The notes under the pieces are model-generated. The model did no database searches. It saw only the letters and a program-made list of their open reading frames with translations, and was not told where the DNA came from. 64,000 bases of DNA, taken from assembly GCA_019639155.1 (NCBI GenBank), contig JAHBSJ010000010.1, positions 50,181 to 114,180 of the forward strand. Direction: 5' to 3'. A program made the position numbers and the translations under genes. Numbering within the stretch: position 1 is the stretch's first letter; each line of letters opens with the position of its first letter. Shown piece by piece: positions 6,883-16,184 of this stretch. The stretch comes from Acidobacteriota bacterium (GTDB lineage Bacteria > Acidobacteriota > Blastocatellia > Pyrinomonadales > Pyrinomonadaceae).

Positions 6883-9270
6883 ATGTTTGAACGCTACACG
6901 GAGAGGTCGCGGAGAGTGATCTTTTTCGCACGTTACGAGGCTCTGCAGTATGGTTCACCGGTCATTGCACCGGAACACATTCTTCTGGGGCTGATGCGCG
7001 AGGACAAATCGCTCGCTGCAAAATTCCTGCCGTTCAAACACTCGCTGACCGTTGATACGATGCGACGCGAGGTCGAAGAACGCATCGTCGTCCGCGACCG
7101 CAAGCCGCAGAGCTCCGAACTCCATCTTTCCGCCGCGACGAAACAGATACTTTTCTACGCCAACGAAGAAAGCCGCCAATTGAAGAACCGCCACATCGGC
7201 CCGGAACATCTTCTTTTGGGCATCGTCCGCGAAGAGCGATCGATCGCCGCCGAGATACTTTTCGGATACGGCATCCGATTGCAGGACATTCGCGATGAGA
7301 TGATGCGTCAGAGCGGTATTCCCGGCGTGCTAGCTGCCGGAGTCGATACCGCAAAGCCCGCGGGACTCGCCGAATACACACGCGACCTGACGGCGGACGC
7401 CGCCGCAGGGAAGCTCGATCCGCTGGTCGGCCGCGATCCGGAACTAGAGCGAATAATCGAAATTCTCTGCCGCCGGACAAAGAACAATCCTGTTCTGATA
7501 GGCGAGGCAGGCGTCGGCAAAACGGCCATCATCGAAGGCCTCGCACAGCGGATCGTTGATCGCGAAGTGCCGTCGTTCCTTGAGAAAAAGCGTGTTCTTT
7601 CGCTCGACCTTTCGCTTGTCGTCGCCGGGACGAAATACCGCGGCCAGTTCGAAGAACGGCTGAAAAAGATAATGTCGGAACTCAAAGAGAACCGCGACAA
7701 TATCGTCTTTATCGATGAACTACACACGCTTGTCGGCGCCGGTTCTGCCGAAGGCACGCTCGACGCGGCGAACATTCTGAAACCGGCTCTTTCCCGCGGC
7801 GAGATACAGTGTATCGGTGCGACCACGCCGTCCGAATTCCGCAAATATATCGAGAAAGACCGCGCATTGGAACGCCGCTTTCAGGCAGTTAAGGTCGAAC
7901 CGCCGTCCGAGGAACAGGCGATCGAGATCATTCGCGGCGTCGTCGAACGCTATGAGGCGTTTCATCAGATCCGATACACCGCCGATGCGTTGACCGCAGC
8001 GGTCAAGCAATCGAACCGTTATATCCCCGATAGATTTTTGCCGGACAAAGCTATCGACGTGTTGGACGAGGCCGGAGCCCGTGCAAAGCTGCGGCACAGC
8101 CAGGAAAACCGCGGTGAGCCTTCGTGGAAAGAGACGGTCGAAAATTGGAAGCGTGCGGCTGCGAACGAGGACCAGCTTATTTCCTACGAGCTGCGTTCGC
8201 TCGAAGATTCTTTCGCCGCGGTCGAGGTGACGAAGGACGACGTCGATGCCGTGATCGCACGCTGGACCGGCGTGCCGGTTTCCTCGGTCAAACAGGAAGA
8301 GGCCGAAAAGCTGCTTGGCATCGAGACAGCACTTCACGAACGCATCATTTCGCAGCGTCCCGCGATATCTGCTCTGGCTCGAGCAATTCGCCGATCGCGT
8401 GCGGGCCTGAAAAATCCCGGACGTCCCGTCGGTTCCTTCCTTTTCCTCGGTCCGACAGGTGTCGGAAAGACCGAGGTCGCGCGTACGCTCGCCGAATTCC
8501 TGTTCGGTTCGGAACGTTCGCTGATCCGTTTCGACATGAGCGAATTCATGGAGAAACATTCTGTCTCGAAATTCATCGGCTCGCCGCCGGGATACGTCGG
8601 CCACGACGAAGGCGGACAGTTGACCGAAAAGCTGCGTCGCTCGCCATACTCCGTCGTGCTTTTTGACGAGATCGAAAAAGCTCATCCGGATCTGTTCAAC
8701 GTGATGCTGCAGGTTTTCGAGGACGGCGTATTGACCGACGCAACGGGCCAGACAGTGGATTGCAAGAACGCGATATTCATAATGACGTCAAATCTCGGTG
8801 CTCGTGCGATCCAAAAGACCGCATCGCTCGGTTTTCAGGCGAGTTCGTCGGCAAACCGAGAACGCGTCGAAAGCGAAGTGATGGGCGAGGTAAAGCGGAT
8901 GTTCGCGCCTGAGTTCATCAACCGCCTCGACGAGATGATAATCTTTGACGAACTGACCGACGAAGACCTTTACAAGATCCTTGATCTGCAGGTCCAGCGG
9001 CTGAATCTGATCACCGCCGGCCGCAGCATCCATGTCCTCTTAAGTGACGATGCCCGCCGCTGGCTGATCGACAAAACGTGTGCCGACCGCAAGTATGGAG
9101 CACGGCCTCTCAAGCGTGCTTTGCAGCGTTATGTCGAGGACGAGCTTTCAGAAGCTCTCATTCAAGGCGACCTCGAACCTGACAGCATTATCGAGGTCGG
9201 CGTTTCGGGCGACGGCCTGGCGTTCCGCCGCGTCGTCGATGAGGCGCTGAATGCCGTTCCGAATTCCTGA
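6883..9270 (+). CDS. clpC: ClpC-type AAA+ unfoldase (ATP-dependent Clp protease ATP-binding subunit)
   Basis: 795 residues with the full ClpC layout: a double Clp-N domain (about 1-145), AAA-1 with Walker A GEAGVGKT at about 207 and Walker [10 protein letters not shown] at about 275, a short middle domain (about 400-455), AAA-2 with Walker A GPTGVGKT at about 523 and Walker [14 protein letters not shown], and a C-terminal D2-small domain. The tripeptide LGF at about 649 lies where ClpC/ClpA carry the ClpP-docking loop, so it should work with ClpP to degrade proteins; ClpP is not in the window. The Gram-positive partners CtsR/McsA/McsB are absent. It is followed after 12 bases by the SRA-like gene, suggesting cotranscription. 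Confidence 0.93.
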   Translation: MFERYTERSRRVIFFARYEALQYGSPVIAPEHILLGLMREDKSLAAKFLPFKHSLTVDTMRREVEERIVVRDRKPQSSELHLSAATKQILFYANEESRQLKNRHIGPEHLLLGIVREERSIAAEILFGYGIRLQDIRDEMMRQSGIPGVLAAGVDTAKPAGLAEYTRDLTADAAAGKLDPLVGRDPELERIIEILCRRTKNNPVLIGEAGVGKTAIIEGLAQRIVDREVPSFLEKKRVLSLDLSLVVAGTKYRGQFEERLKKIMSELKENRDNIVFIDELHTLVGAGSAEGTLDAANILKPALSRGEIQCIGATTPSEFRKYIEKDRALERRFQAVKVEPPSEEQAIEIIRGVVERYEAFHQIRYTADALTAAVKQSNRYIPDRFLPDKAIDVLDEAGARAKLRHSQENRGEPSWKETVENWKRAAANEDQLISYELRSLEDSFAAVEVTKDDVDAVIARWTGVPVSSVKQEEAEKLLGIETALHERIISQRPAISALARAIRRSRAGLKNPGRPVGSFLFLGPTGVGKTEVARTLAEFLFGSERSLIRFDMSEFMEKHSVSKFIGSPPGYVGHDEGGQLTEKLRRSPYSVVLFDEIEKAHPDLFNVMLQVFEDGVLTDATGQTVDCKNAIFIMTSNLGARAIQKTASLGFQASSSANRERVESEVMGEVKRMFAPEFINRLDEMIIFDELTDEDLYKILDLQVQRLNLITAGRSIHVLLSDDARRWLIDKTCADRKYGARPLKRALQRYVEDELSEALIQGDLEPDSIIEVGVSGDGLAFRRVVDEALNAVPNS

Positions 9271-9282
9271 TATCTTAGAAAG

Positions 9283-9714
9283 ATGACCGCGAATTACCCG
9301 TTCACGCACGAAGATGCCGGACGGGTATTTTCTTGGGCGGAGGTCAGCCGCGTTCATCGTGTCCGCATCGGCATTTATCAGAGCCGCGGGCGGCTGGTTT
9401 CGCTGCTGACCGACCTCGGAAAGATAAATCCTTGCTATCCCGACCATCACGCGGGCGACGAAAACACCATCATTTACACCGGCAACGGCCGCCGCGGCGA
9501 TCAAAAGCTTGACGCACAGAACCGCGCTTTGCTGGACGCCGTCGATACCGGCCATGAGGTTCCGCTGTTTTGCAAACTCGGCGTAAACCGCTGGCAGTTC
9601 ATGGGTTACTGGCTCGTTGCAGAAGGGAAATACGTTTTCGACGAAGAGCGACGCCGTATGATCTGGCGTTTCACGCTCCGCCGGTCCGATGTCAACACTT
9701 TGCCCGCTGTGTAA
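9283..9714 (+). CDS. Small SRA/PUA-like protein, function unknown
   Basis: A 143-residue cytoplasmic protein without a signal peptide. The segment NTIIYTGNGRRGDQ, then LDAQNRALLDAV, and the aromatic GYWLVAEGKY-FDEERR-MIWRFTLRR pattern resemble the SRA-type modified-base-reading domain seen in ScoMcrA-like and YDG proteins, where YTG-G-GDQ and GN-AL are typical. No nuclease domain is attached. It starts 12 bases after clpC. If the fold is right it would recognise modified DNA bases, but this rests on motif resemblance only; another PUA-superfamily fold is possible. Confidence 0.6.
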   Translation: MTANYPFTHEDAGRVFSWAEVSRVHRVRIGIYQSRGRLVSLLTDLGKINPCYPDHHAGDENTIIYTGNGRRGDQKLDAQNRALLDAVDTGHEVPLFCKLGVNRWQFMGYWLVAEGKYVFDEERRRMIWRFTLRRSDVNTLPAV

Positions 9715-9767
9715 AGTGTTGCACAATAGGGCATCTCGAAATTCCAACAGTTTAGGAGACGCTCAAA

Positions 9768-11747
9768 ATGAAAGCCCTGCGCATATTTGCATTAGTCATT
9801 TTCACATTCAGTCTTTCGCTTTCGGCATTTGCACAAAATGCCGTATGGTCGCCGGAGAAACAGGCAACAGTTAGAGTTCCCGGAACACCGCGTATCTCGC
9901 CCGACGGCGGCCGTGTCGTTTACACGGTCAACGAGGCGGTGATGACAGCCGACAAGAGCGAATTCGTATCGCAGGTCTGGCTGGTGAATTCGGACGGTAC
10001 AGATAACCGGCAGCTTACGTTCGGCGAGCGTTCCTCTGCCAATCCGAAATGGTCGCCGGACGGTTCGATGATCGCATTCACATCAAACCGCAACGCCAAC
10101 CGCAATCAGATCTTCGTTCTTCGCTTGGGCGGCGGCGAGGCCGAGCAGATCACCGACGGAAAGTCCGGAGTCGGTAATTTCGAGTGGTCGCCTGACGGAA
10201 AGTGGTTCGCATACACGATGACCGATCCAAAGTCTGACGAAGAGGAAAAGAACGACAAGGCACGCAACGATTTTCGCTGGGCCGAGGAAAATGTAAAACT
10301 CGCACGGCTTTACATCACACCACTCGACAAAGCAGCCGACGGCAAGCGTGAGGTCAAGAAACTGACAGCCGTTGATCGCCATGTTAATACTTTCGACTGG
10401 TCGCCGGACGGGAAACGGATCGCCTTCTCTCATGTAAGCGGGCCGCTGGCAGACTATTGGCCGACCGCTGATATCAGTATCGTTGATGTCAGCACAGCCG
10501 CGGTTACGCCATTTGCCTCGACCGCGGCGGCCGAGGAGAATCCGAAATTCTCACCCGACGGCCGCTTGATCGCCGCACGCGTCAGCGAACTGCCCGTCCG
10601 CTGGGCTCGCAGCGACCGCGTCCATATATATCCAGCGACCGGCGGCCAGCCGCGAGTGATGCAGCGTTCGCACGACGCGCAGCCGGTGTTTGTGGCGTGG
10701 AACCCTGACAGCCGCGGCCTCCTGTTTACCGAAGCACGTGGTACCGGAACGGCCCTATACGCTGCGGATGTAAACGCCGGCACGATCCAGATGATGGACG
10801 CCCAGGATGCCGTTATCAGCTCTCCTTTCGCCGGGAACGACGGCTGGTATGCCTTCGTTAAACAAACGTCGGATTCGCCGCCTGAGGTTTTCGTCGGGCG
10901 ACACGGCGTTGTTGAGGCGCGCAATGTCACGAATGCCAATGCTGATAACGCAAAGATCCCGACCGGACGCACCGAGGTCATCAAATGGAAAAGCAAAGAC
11001 GGAAAGGAGATCGAAGGACTGCTCCATTATCCGAATGACTATAAAGCAGGCACCAAAGTGCCGCTGATCCTGAATATCCACGGCGGACCGGCGGGCGTTT
11101 TTCAGCAGTCGTATGTCGGCAACCGAGGCTCATATCCGCTTGCCAGTTTTATGGCAAAGGGCTATGCGATACTGCGGCCGAATCCACGAGGCTCATCGGG
11201 CTACGGAACTGATTTTCGCCGTGCGAATATCCGCGATTGGGCAGGCGGCGACTACGATGACCTGATGACAGGCGTCGATTACGTGATAGCGATGGGCGTG
11301 GCCGACCCCGACAGGCTAGGCGTGATGGGCTGGAGCTACGGCGGTTATATGACGTCGATGATCATCACAAAAACGAACCGATTTAAGGCGGCGTCGGCCG
11401 GTGCTCCCGTTACGAACATGATGAGCTTCAACGGTACGGCGGACATTCCGTCGTTCCTGCCCGATTATTTCGAGGCCGAGTTTTGGAACGATCCCGCGAT
11501 CTATTCGAAACACTCGGCGATGTTCAACATAAAGAACGCAAGGACGCCGACGCTGATCCAGCACGGCGAGAACGACCTGCGTGTGCCGATCGCTCAAGGC
11601 TACGAGCTATTTAACGCTCTCCGCCGTCAAGGCGTGCCGACGCGAATGATCGTGCTGCCGCGTCAGCCGCACGGCATCCAGGAACCGCGGCTCCAGATCG
11701 CGACAATGCAGAGCAATCTGGATTGGTTTGATAGGTATTTGAAATAG
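9768..11747 (+). CDS. Secreted S9 family prolyl oligopeptidase / dipeptidyl aminopeptidase
   Basis: 659 residues. A signal peptide (ALVIFTFSLSLSAFAQ) is followed by a TolB-like beta-propeller (about 30-390) with repeated WSPDG and FSPDG blades, then a C-terminal alpha/beta hydrolase. The catalytic triad is visible: S523 in GWSYGGYM, D603 in ENDLRVP and H635 in QPHGI. HGGPAG near the start of the hydrolase forms the oxyanion region. Enzymes of this type trim oligopeptides in the periplasm. AGGAG lies 8 bases upstream of the ATG. Confidence 0.93.
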   Translation: MKALRIFALVIFTFSLSLSAFAQNAVWSPEKQATVRVPGTPRISPDGGRVVYTVNEAVMTADKSEFVSQVWLVNSDGTDNRQLTFGERSSANPKWSPDGSMIAFTSNRNANRNQIFVLRLGGGEAEQITDGKSGVGNFEWSPDGKWFAYTMTDPKSDEEEKNDKARNDFRWAEENVKLARLYITPLDKAADGKREVKKLTAVDRHVNTFDWSPDGKRIAFSHVSGPLADYWPTADISIVDVSTAAVTPFASTAAAEENPKFSPDGRLIAARVSELPVRWARSDRVHIYPATGGQPRVMQRSHDAQPVFVAWNPDSRGLLFTEARGTGTALYAADVNAGTIQMMDAQDAVISSPFAGNDGWYAFVKQTSDSPPEVFVGRHGVVEARNVTNANADNAKIPTGRTEVIKWKSKDGKEIEGLLHYPNDYKAGTKVPLILNIHGGPAGVFQQSYVGNRGSYPLASFMAKGYAILRPNPRGSSGYGTDFRRANIRDWAGGDYDDLMTGVDYVIAMGVADPDRLGVMGWSYGGYMTSMIITKTNRFKAASAGAPVTNMMSFNGTADIPSFLPDYFEAEFWNDPAIYSKHSAMFNIKNARTPTLIQHGENDLRVPIAQGYELFNALRRQGVPTRMIVLPRQPHGIQEPRLQIATMQSNLDWFDRYLK

Positions 11748-11787
11748 GGTTGTTCCGGAACGAAATGGCCGGCCGAACCGCATCAAC

Positions 11788-11812
11788 TTTGTATAGACAA
11801 AAGTAATACAAG
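11788..11812 (+). promoter_or_regulatory. Candidate operator upstream of brnT
   Basis: TTGTAT (11789-11794) and ATACAA (11806-11811) form an inverted repeat with an 11-base spacer ending 6 bases before the brnT start codon. BrnT/BrnA complexes are known to autoregulate, and the ribbon-helix-helix antitoxin is a plausible ligand. Confidence 0.4.
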
Positions 11813-11817
11813 CAAAT

Positions 11818-12129
11818 ATGATAAAAGAGGTTGCCGGTTTTGAGTGGGATGATGGAAACACCGAAAAATGCAGAAAGCACGGCCTATCCACAGATCAGAT
11901 CGAAGAACTATTTTCGGGTGACCTCTTTATACTCGGCGACGATAAGCATTCGCAAGCTGAGAAAAGGTTCATTGCCGTTGGCAGGCTTTCCAATGGCCGC
12001 GGGGTATTCGTAGGCTTTACGTTACGAGAAAGCTTGAAAGGATCGATGATAAGGCCAATTACTGCTCGCTATATGCACAAGCGGGAGTTTCAAAAATATG
12101 AAAAAACGATTGCCGAAATTTCGAAGTGA
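11818..12129 (+). CDS. brnT: BrnT-type ribonuclease toxin
   Basis: 103 residues matching BrnT throughout: FEWDDGNTEKCRKHG at residues 8-22, then HSQAEKRFIAVGRL, FVGFTLRE and the C-terminal IRPITARYMHKREFQKYEK. BrnT is a RelE-fold RNase that blocks translation and is held inactive by BrnA. The toxin gene comes first and overlaps the antitoxin gene by 32 bases, the normal order for this family. The module sits between a secreted peptidase and proC and is bounded by 12-bp direct repeats, suggesting acquisition as a unit. Confidence 0.9.
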   Translation: MIKEVAGFEWDDGNTEKCRKHGLSTDQIEELFSGDLFILGDDKHSQAEKRFIAVGRLSNGRGVFVGFTLRESLKGSMIRPITARYMHKREFQKYEKTIAEISK

Positions 12130-12346
12130 TAGTGAGGTCGAAGAGTTTCTCGATAATGACCTCAGCGAGTATCTCGTTGGAGAGCACCTTCGACCGATGA
12201 CCTTCGAATTTCAAACAAAGGAAAAGATCGTGAATCTGCGCATTTCTGCCGGACTTTTAGAGGAAGTAAAAAAAGAAGCGAAGAAACGGCAAATGCCCTA
12301 TCAAAGATATATTCGCCAGGTTTTAGAGTTGTCACTAAAGCCTTGA
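12098..12346 (+). CDS. brnA: BrnA/CopG-type antitoxin
   Basis: 82 residues. The C-terminal part is a ribbon-helix-helix: KIVNLRISAGLLEEVKKEAK, then MPYQRYIRQVLE. The N-terminal part (SEVEEFLDNDLSEYL) matches the toxin-binding arm of CopG-like BrnA proteins. It begins inside the 3' end of brnT, which indicates translational coupling. It should bind BrnT and repress the operon, perhaps at the inverted repeat at 11788-11812. Confidence 0.88.
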   Translation: MKKRLPKFRSDSEVEEFLDNDLSEYLVGEHLRPMTFEFQTKEKIVNLRISAGLLEEVKKEAKKRQMPYQRYIRQVLELSLKP

Positions 12347-12390
12347 ACGTGTCGAAACCGCATCAACTACGACCCGCAAAACCCGGATTG

Positions 12391-13230
12391 TCACTTCCTG
12401 CCCAGTTCGACCGCGCGTTTGTAAGCGGCATAGACGGCTTTTGACAGCACTGTACGCAGCGTGCCTTTTTCCATTTGATAAATGGCTTCGGCTGATGTAC
12501 CGCCGGGCGAGGTGACCATGTTGCGGAGTTCGGCGGGGTGTTTGTGCGACGCCATCGCGAATTTGACCGAGCCGAGCATCGTTTCCTGCACGAGTTCTTT
12601 CGCCATATCGCGCGAGAATCCGAGGTGAACGCCCGCGTCCGTCAGCGCCTCCATCACCATAAAAATGTATGTCGGGCCGGTCGCGGAAAGCGACGTCGCC
12701 ATGTCGATCATATTCTCGGTCTCGACAAAAAGCTCTTTGCCGAGAGCGGTCAAAATGCGTCTAACGTTCTCGCGGTCATCCGCACCGACGGCCTCGGTGC
12801 AGGTCCACGCCGTAATTCCGGCACCGATCTGCGCGGGCGTGTTGGGCATCGCTCGGACGACCTTTGCGGTTCCCAATGCTTCGGCGAGCTGCTCGATACG
12901 AGCGCCTGCGATGATCGAAATAACGAGGTCATTCGGATGCAGAACGCCGTCCAGATCAGCAAGCACCTTTTTCAGCCGCTGCGGTTTGACGCACAGCACG
13001 ACAGCGGAATTTTCGTGGCCCGCGACCGCACCTGCGGCCTCAGAGTTACTGCTGAAAACCTCGATGCCGTGTTTTTCTCTCAGCTCATCGCGCCGATTTT
13101 CACGCGGATGGCTCGCCGTAATATGAGCGGCATCGACAATGCCGTTCTTCAGCAAACCCGCAACTATCGACTCCGCCATCACGCCGCAGCCGATGAATGC
13201 CAAACTAAGTTCTTTTAAATCAGACGACAT
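12391..13230 (-). CDS. proC: Pyrroline-5-carboxylate reductase
   Basis: 279 residues, the usual length. An N-terminal Rossmann fold starts with LAFIGCGVMAESIVAGLL. The C-terminal dimerisation domain has SATGPTYIFMVMEALTDAGV and the signature TSPGGTSAEAIYQMEKG. It performs the last step of proline synthesis, reducing pyrroline-5-carboxylate with NAD(P)H. proA and proB are not nearby. It lies between two toxin-antitoxin modules; the 9-base spacing to vapC on the same strand would allow read-through from the phd promoter. Confidence 0.95.
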   Translation of the reverse strand: MSSDLKELSLAFIGCGVMAESIVAGLLKNGIVDAAHITASHPRENRRDELREKHGIEVFSSNSEAAGAVAGHENSAVVLCVKPQRLKKVLADLDGVLHPNDLVISIIAGARIEQLAEALGTAKVVRAMPNTPAQIGAGITAWTCTEAVGADDRENVRRILTALGKELFVETENMIDMATSLSATGPTYIFMVMEALTDAGVHLGFSRDMAKELVQETMLGSVKFAMASHKHPAELRNMVTSPGGTSAEAIYQMEKGTLRTVLSKAVYAAYKRAVELGRK

Positions 13231-13239
13231 GTTTCTACC

Positions 13240-13665
13240 TTACGAACCAAACGTCCACGGATCAATGATATTAACGCCCGTATCCCGAAAATCTTTAATG
13301 TTTCTTGTCGCCAGGACATGACCGTGTTGAATCGCGATCGCAGCGATCTGCAGATCCGTATCGGATTTTCGCATCCCGAGTTTTTCGGAATCCGCTTTCA
13401 GACGTCCCCATATCTCGGACGCGACCATGTCAAAGCTTACGATCCGAGATATGTATTCGTCCTTAAGGGACCAAAACCAACTTTCGATCGAATTGCGACG
13501 ACGCGAAATCGGCAAACGCTCTATACCTCTACGGATCTCACCGGTCGTTATGGAACTGAGAAAAAGACTCTCCGGAGTTTGCCGGCTAAACCATTCCGTT
13601 ACGTTCGGTTCGGGATGATGTTTAGTGAGCTCGGAAACCACACACGTGTCAAGAAGGAACGCCAT
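13240..13665 (-). CDS. vapC: VapC-family PIN-domain ribonuclease toxin
   Basis: 141 residues with the PIN-domain acidic cluster: D6 in LLDTCVVSEL, E43 in TTGEIRRG and D102/D104 in SDTDLQIAAIA, ending with the usual TRNIKDF and INIIDPW-like strand (VNIIDPW). VapC toxins cut tRNA or rRNA using Mg2+. It begins 6 bases after the stop of the upstream Phd-like antitoxin, so the pair forms one operon. Confidence 0.92.
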   Translation of the reverse strand: MAFLLDTCVVSELTKHHPEPNVTEWFSRQTPESLFLSSITTGEIRRGIERLPISRRRNSIESWFWSLKDEYISRIVSFDMVASEIWGRLKADSEKLGMRKSDTDLQIAAIAIQHGHVLATRNIKDFRDTGVNIIDPWTFGS

Positions 13666-13671
13666 CAGACC

Positions 13672-13941
13672 CTATTCATCCTCACCAAAATCTATCGGTG
13701 GTCGTCCGTAGTCCTTGGGGCGATCAAGGTCAAGCTCGATGCCATATCTTCGGAAAGGATTATCCAGCATAAATTCAACAAAATTCTTGCCGCTGTTCGT
13801 CATACGGCGGTATTCTTCGATCGATATCACGACGGCGGTTTCCTTGCCGTTTTTGGTAATGATCTGCGGTTCGCCGTTCGCCGCATCCGCGACGACACGG
13901 CTAAATTGATTTTTCCCTTCCAGGATCGAGACTCTTTTCAT
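13672..13941 (-). CDS. Phd/YefM-family antitoxin
   Basis: 89 residues. The N-terminal 55 residues are a Phd/YefM DNA-binding domain (NQFSRVVADAANGEPQIITK, then ETAVVISIEEYRRM). The C-terminal tail is acidic and proline-rich and should wrap around the VapC toxin. An 18-bp palindrome lies directly upstream and overlaps the likely promoter, consistent with autorepression by the toxin-antitoxin complex. Confidence 0.9.
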   Translation of the reverse strand: MKRVSILEGKNQFSRVVADAANGEPQIITKNGKETAVVISIEEYRRMTNSGKNFVEFMLDNPFRRYGIELDLDRPKDYGRPPIDFGEDE

Positions 13942-13954
13942 TGCACTTCTGGCT

Positions 13955-13980
13955 AGCTTGGCTAGCCAAGCTATTTTATA
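13955..13980 (-). promoter_or_regulatory. Operator palindrome and -10 box of the phd-vapC operon
   Basis: AGCTTGGCTAGCCAAGCT (13955-13972) is a perfect 18-bp palindrome. The adjoining bases 13973-13980 read TATAAAAT on the minus strand, a good -10. The palindrome covers the expected transcription start, 14 to 31 bases ahead of the antitoxin ATG. This is a textbook place for toxin-antitoxin autoregulation. Confidence 0.75.
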
Positions 13981-14067
13981 TCCGGGCGCATCTGCATGTC
14001 AATCATCTTCCGGCGGCCTTGGGCATACTCATGTTGGGTGTCGTAGGCTATAATAACGGCTTTCGGT

Positions 14068-15273
14068 ATGACCATCGACGAACAGATCGAATTTCTAAAA
14101 AAAGGCACGGTGGACCTGATCCGCGAGGAAGATCTGCGCAAGAAGCTTGAGCGTTCGGCAAAGACAGGCAAGCCTTTGCGTGTGAAGCTGGGCCTCGATC
14201 CGACAGCGCCTGATATTCACCTCGGCCACACGGTCGTCATACGCAAGCTGAAGGCATTTCAGGACCTCGGCCACACAGTGATCTTCCTGATCGGTGATTT
14301 CACGGGAATGATCGGCGATCCGTCGGGCAAGAATGTCACGCGGCCGCCGCTTTCGCGTGATGAGGTCAACGCCAACGCAGAAACGTATAAACAGCAGATG
14401 TTCAAACTGCTCGATCCTGACAAGACGGAGCTGCGATTCAACGGCGAATGGATGGACAAGTTCACCGCCGCGGATTTCGTCAAACTTTGTGCGAAAACGA
14501 CCGTTAAACAGATACTCGAACGCGACGATTTCACAAAGCGAATGCAGGAGGAAAAGCCCATTTCGCTGCACGAACTGCTGTATCCGCTGACGCAAGGTTA
14601 TGACAGCGTTGCGCTCGAATCGGACGTCGAACTCGGCGGCACCGATCAGAAATTCAACCTGCTGATGGGCCGCAACCTGCAGCGTGAATTCGACCAGGAG
14701 CCGCAGGTCATCATGACGACACCGCTGCTCGAAGGCCTGGACGGCGTGCAGAAGATGTCGAAATCGCTGAACAACTACATCGGCATCGAGGAGCCGCCGG
14801 GCGAAATGTTCGGCAAGGTGATGTCCATCTCCGACGAGCTGATGTGGCGTTATTATGAGCTGCTGACAGACCTGACGACGACTGAAATTTCAAATTTGAG
14901 ATCTGAAATTGAAAAAGGCGAGAATCCGAGAAATTTGAAAGTGAGATTGGCTAAGCTCATTATCACGGATTTCCATTCCGCTGCTGATGCTGACGCCGCG
15001 GAGGAAGATTTCAACCGCCGCTTTGTCAAAAAGGAAGTGCCCGACGAGATAGAAGCGAGGTCAATTGCCGCAGGCACATACAATCTTGCACAATTGCTTG
15101 CCGACACGGGACTTTCTGCATCTAAAGGTGAAGCTCGTCGGCTTATTGAACAGGGCGGCGTCAAGGTTAACGGCGAGAAAGCGTCGTCAACGGCAGCGGA
15201 GATTCAGATCGATGGTGACGGAACTGTGCTGCAGGTAGGCAAACGCAAGTTTCTGAAAGTTCTCGCCGCCTGA
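14068..15273 (+). CDS. tyrS: Tyrosyl-tRNA synthetase
   Basis: 401 residues, class I aminoacyl-tRNA synthetase. The HIGH-type motif is HLGH at 51-54, followed by [17 protein letters not shown] is at about 229-233 in [11 protein letters not shown]. The C-terminal 65 residues form an S4 RNA-binding domain ([19 protein letters not shown]). It charges tRNA-Tyr. TATAAT at 14049-14054 lies close upstream. An AT-rich patch at 14881-14945 stands out from the otherwise GC-richer gene, yet encodes the normal family helix. Confidence 0.96.
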   Translation: MTIDEQIEFLKKGTVDLIREEDLRKKLERSAKTGKPLRVKLGLDPTAPDIHLGHTVVIRKLKAFQDLGHTVIFLIGDFTGMIGDPSGKNVTRPPLSRDEVNANAETYKQQMFKLLDPDKTELRFNGEWMDKFTAADFVKLCAKTTVKQILERDDFTKRMQEEKPISLHELLYPLTQGYDSVALESDVELGGTDQKFNLLMGRNLQREFDQEPQVIMTTPLLEGLDGVQKMSKSLNNYIGIEEPPGEMFGKVMSISDELMWRYYELLTDLTTTEISNLRSEIEKGENPRNLKVRLAKLIITDFHSAADADAAEEDFNRRFVKKEVPDEIEARSIAAGTYNLAQLLADTGLSASKGEARRLIEQGGVKVNGEKASSTAAEIQIDGDGTVLQVGKRKFLKVLAA

Positions 15274-15280
15274 AAAAAGT

Positions 15281-15309
15281 TTGTGATATCGCTGGCCTGA
15301 GGATATAAT
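15281..15309 (+). promoter_or_regulatory. Sigma-70-like promoter for the metallophosphoesterase-pgsA operon
   Basis: TTGTGA (15281-15286), a 17-base spacer and TATAAT (15304-15309) lie 15 bases before the metallophosphoesterase start codon. This is the best-spaced promoter in this part of the window. Confidence 0.65.
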
Positions 15310-15323
15310 CCATTTCGCCCCTC

Positions 15324-16184
15324 ATGAAACGCACCGCAGTCAAACGTGTAAAGCTTCGCGAACGCATCAACGCCTACGTGGCGGCGGAAAAGCCTTTGCG
15401 TTTACTGGCTGACAATTGGGCCAAGAAAGCTCGCGAGGCTATCGAAGAGGCAAACAGCCTGTCGCTCGAAAGGGTCAGTATCGAATTGAAACGCCTGCCG
15501 AGAAAGCTGGACGGATTTCGAATAATTCACCTTTCGGATATTCATCACAGTCCGTTCACCGGCGTCGAACACATCGAGCGGGTCGTGAAGGTAACGAATC
15601 GACTGCATCCTGACCTCATCGTTTTGACGGGCGATTACGTTTCGCATCATACGGAATACGTTGCACCTGTGGCGGAGCTGCTCGGACGGCTAGAGGCACC
15701 GCACGGCGTTCACGCGTGCCTGGGAAATCACGATCATTGGACCGATGCCGATCTGGTAATACGCCATTTTCGCGATGAGGGCATCAATCTTTTGGTGAAT
15801 GAAGGCTTTCGGCTTGAGGTCGGTGAAGCGGCCTTTTGGCTGGCAGGCGTCGATGATCACATGGTCGGAAAGACGGACGTACCGGCGTCGCTGCTCGGCT
15901 CGTTCCCGGACGAGATGAAGATGCTGCTCGCCCATAATCCCATTATCTTTCGCGAGGCCGCACGTTACGGCGTCGATCTGACGCTGAGCGGACATACGCA
16001 CGGCGGGCAGATCCGCGTTCGCGATGCAGAAAAAGGGATCATTCCCCGTCGCCGAAAAGCAGGCCTTCATCGCAACCGCGGTTCGCAGCTTTATATAACA
16101 CGCGGGATCGGCACGGTCGTGGTCCCGGTTCGATATCAATGTCCGCCGGAGATCTCGCTTCTCGAACTCAAGGCCGCAAAATGA
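15324..16184 (+). CDS. Calcineurin-like metallophosphoesterase
   Basis: 286 residues. All metal-binding blocks are present in order: LSDIHHSPF, LTGDYVSHH, LGNHDHWTD, LAHNP and LSGHTHGGQI. The closest recognisable group is the YkuE/YaeI type, which acts on phospholipid-linked phosphates in some bacteria. The first 50 residues are basic and amphipathic without a clear signal peptide. Its TGA overlaps the ATG of pgsA, so the two are translationally coupled, fitting a role in phospholipid metabolism. Confidence 0.88.
   Translation: MKRTAVKRVKLRERINAYVAAEKPLRLLADNWAKKAREAIEEANSLSLERVSIELKRLPRKLDGFRIIHLSDIHHSPFTGVEHIERVVKVTNRLHPDLIVLTGDYVSHHTEYVAPVAELLGRLEAPHGVHACLGNHDHWTDADLVIRHFRDEGINLLVNEGFRLEVGEAAFWLAGVDDHMVGKTDVPASLLGSFPDEMKMLLAHNPIIFREAARYGVDLTLSGHTHGGQIRVRDAEKGIIPRRRKAGLHRNRGSQLYITRGIGTVVVPVRYQCPPEISLLELKAAK

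Larger units (their letters stand above)
11777..12368. repeat. 12-bp direct repeats bounding the brnT-brnA module
   Basis: ACCGCATCAACT occurs at 11777-11788, just before the module, and again at 12357-12368, just after it, 580 bases apart. Both copies are preceded by CGA or CGAA, so the match extends with one indel. The span holds only brnT and brnA. It may be a duplicated target or recombination site that marks insertion of the module. Confidence 0.7.
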
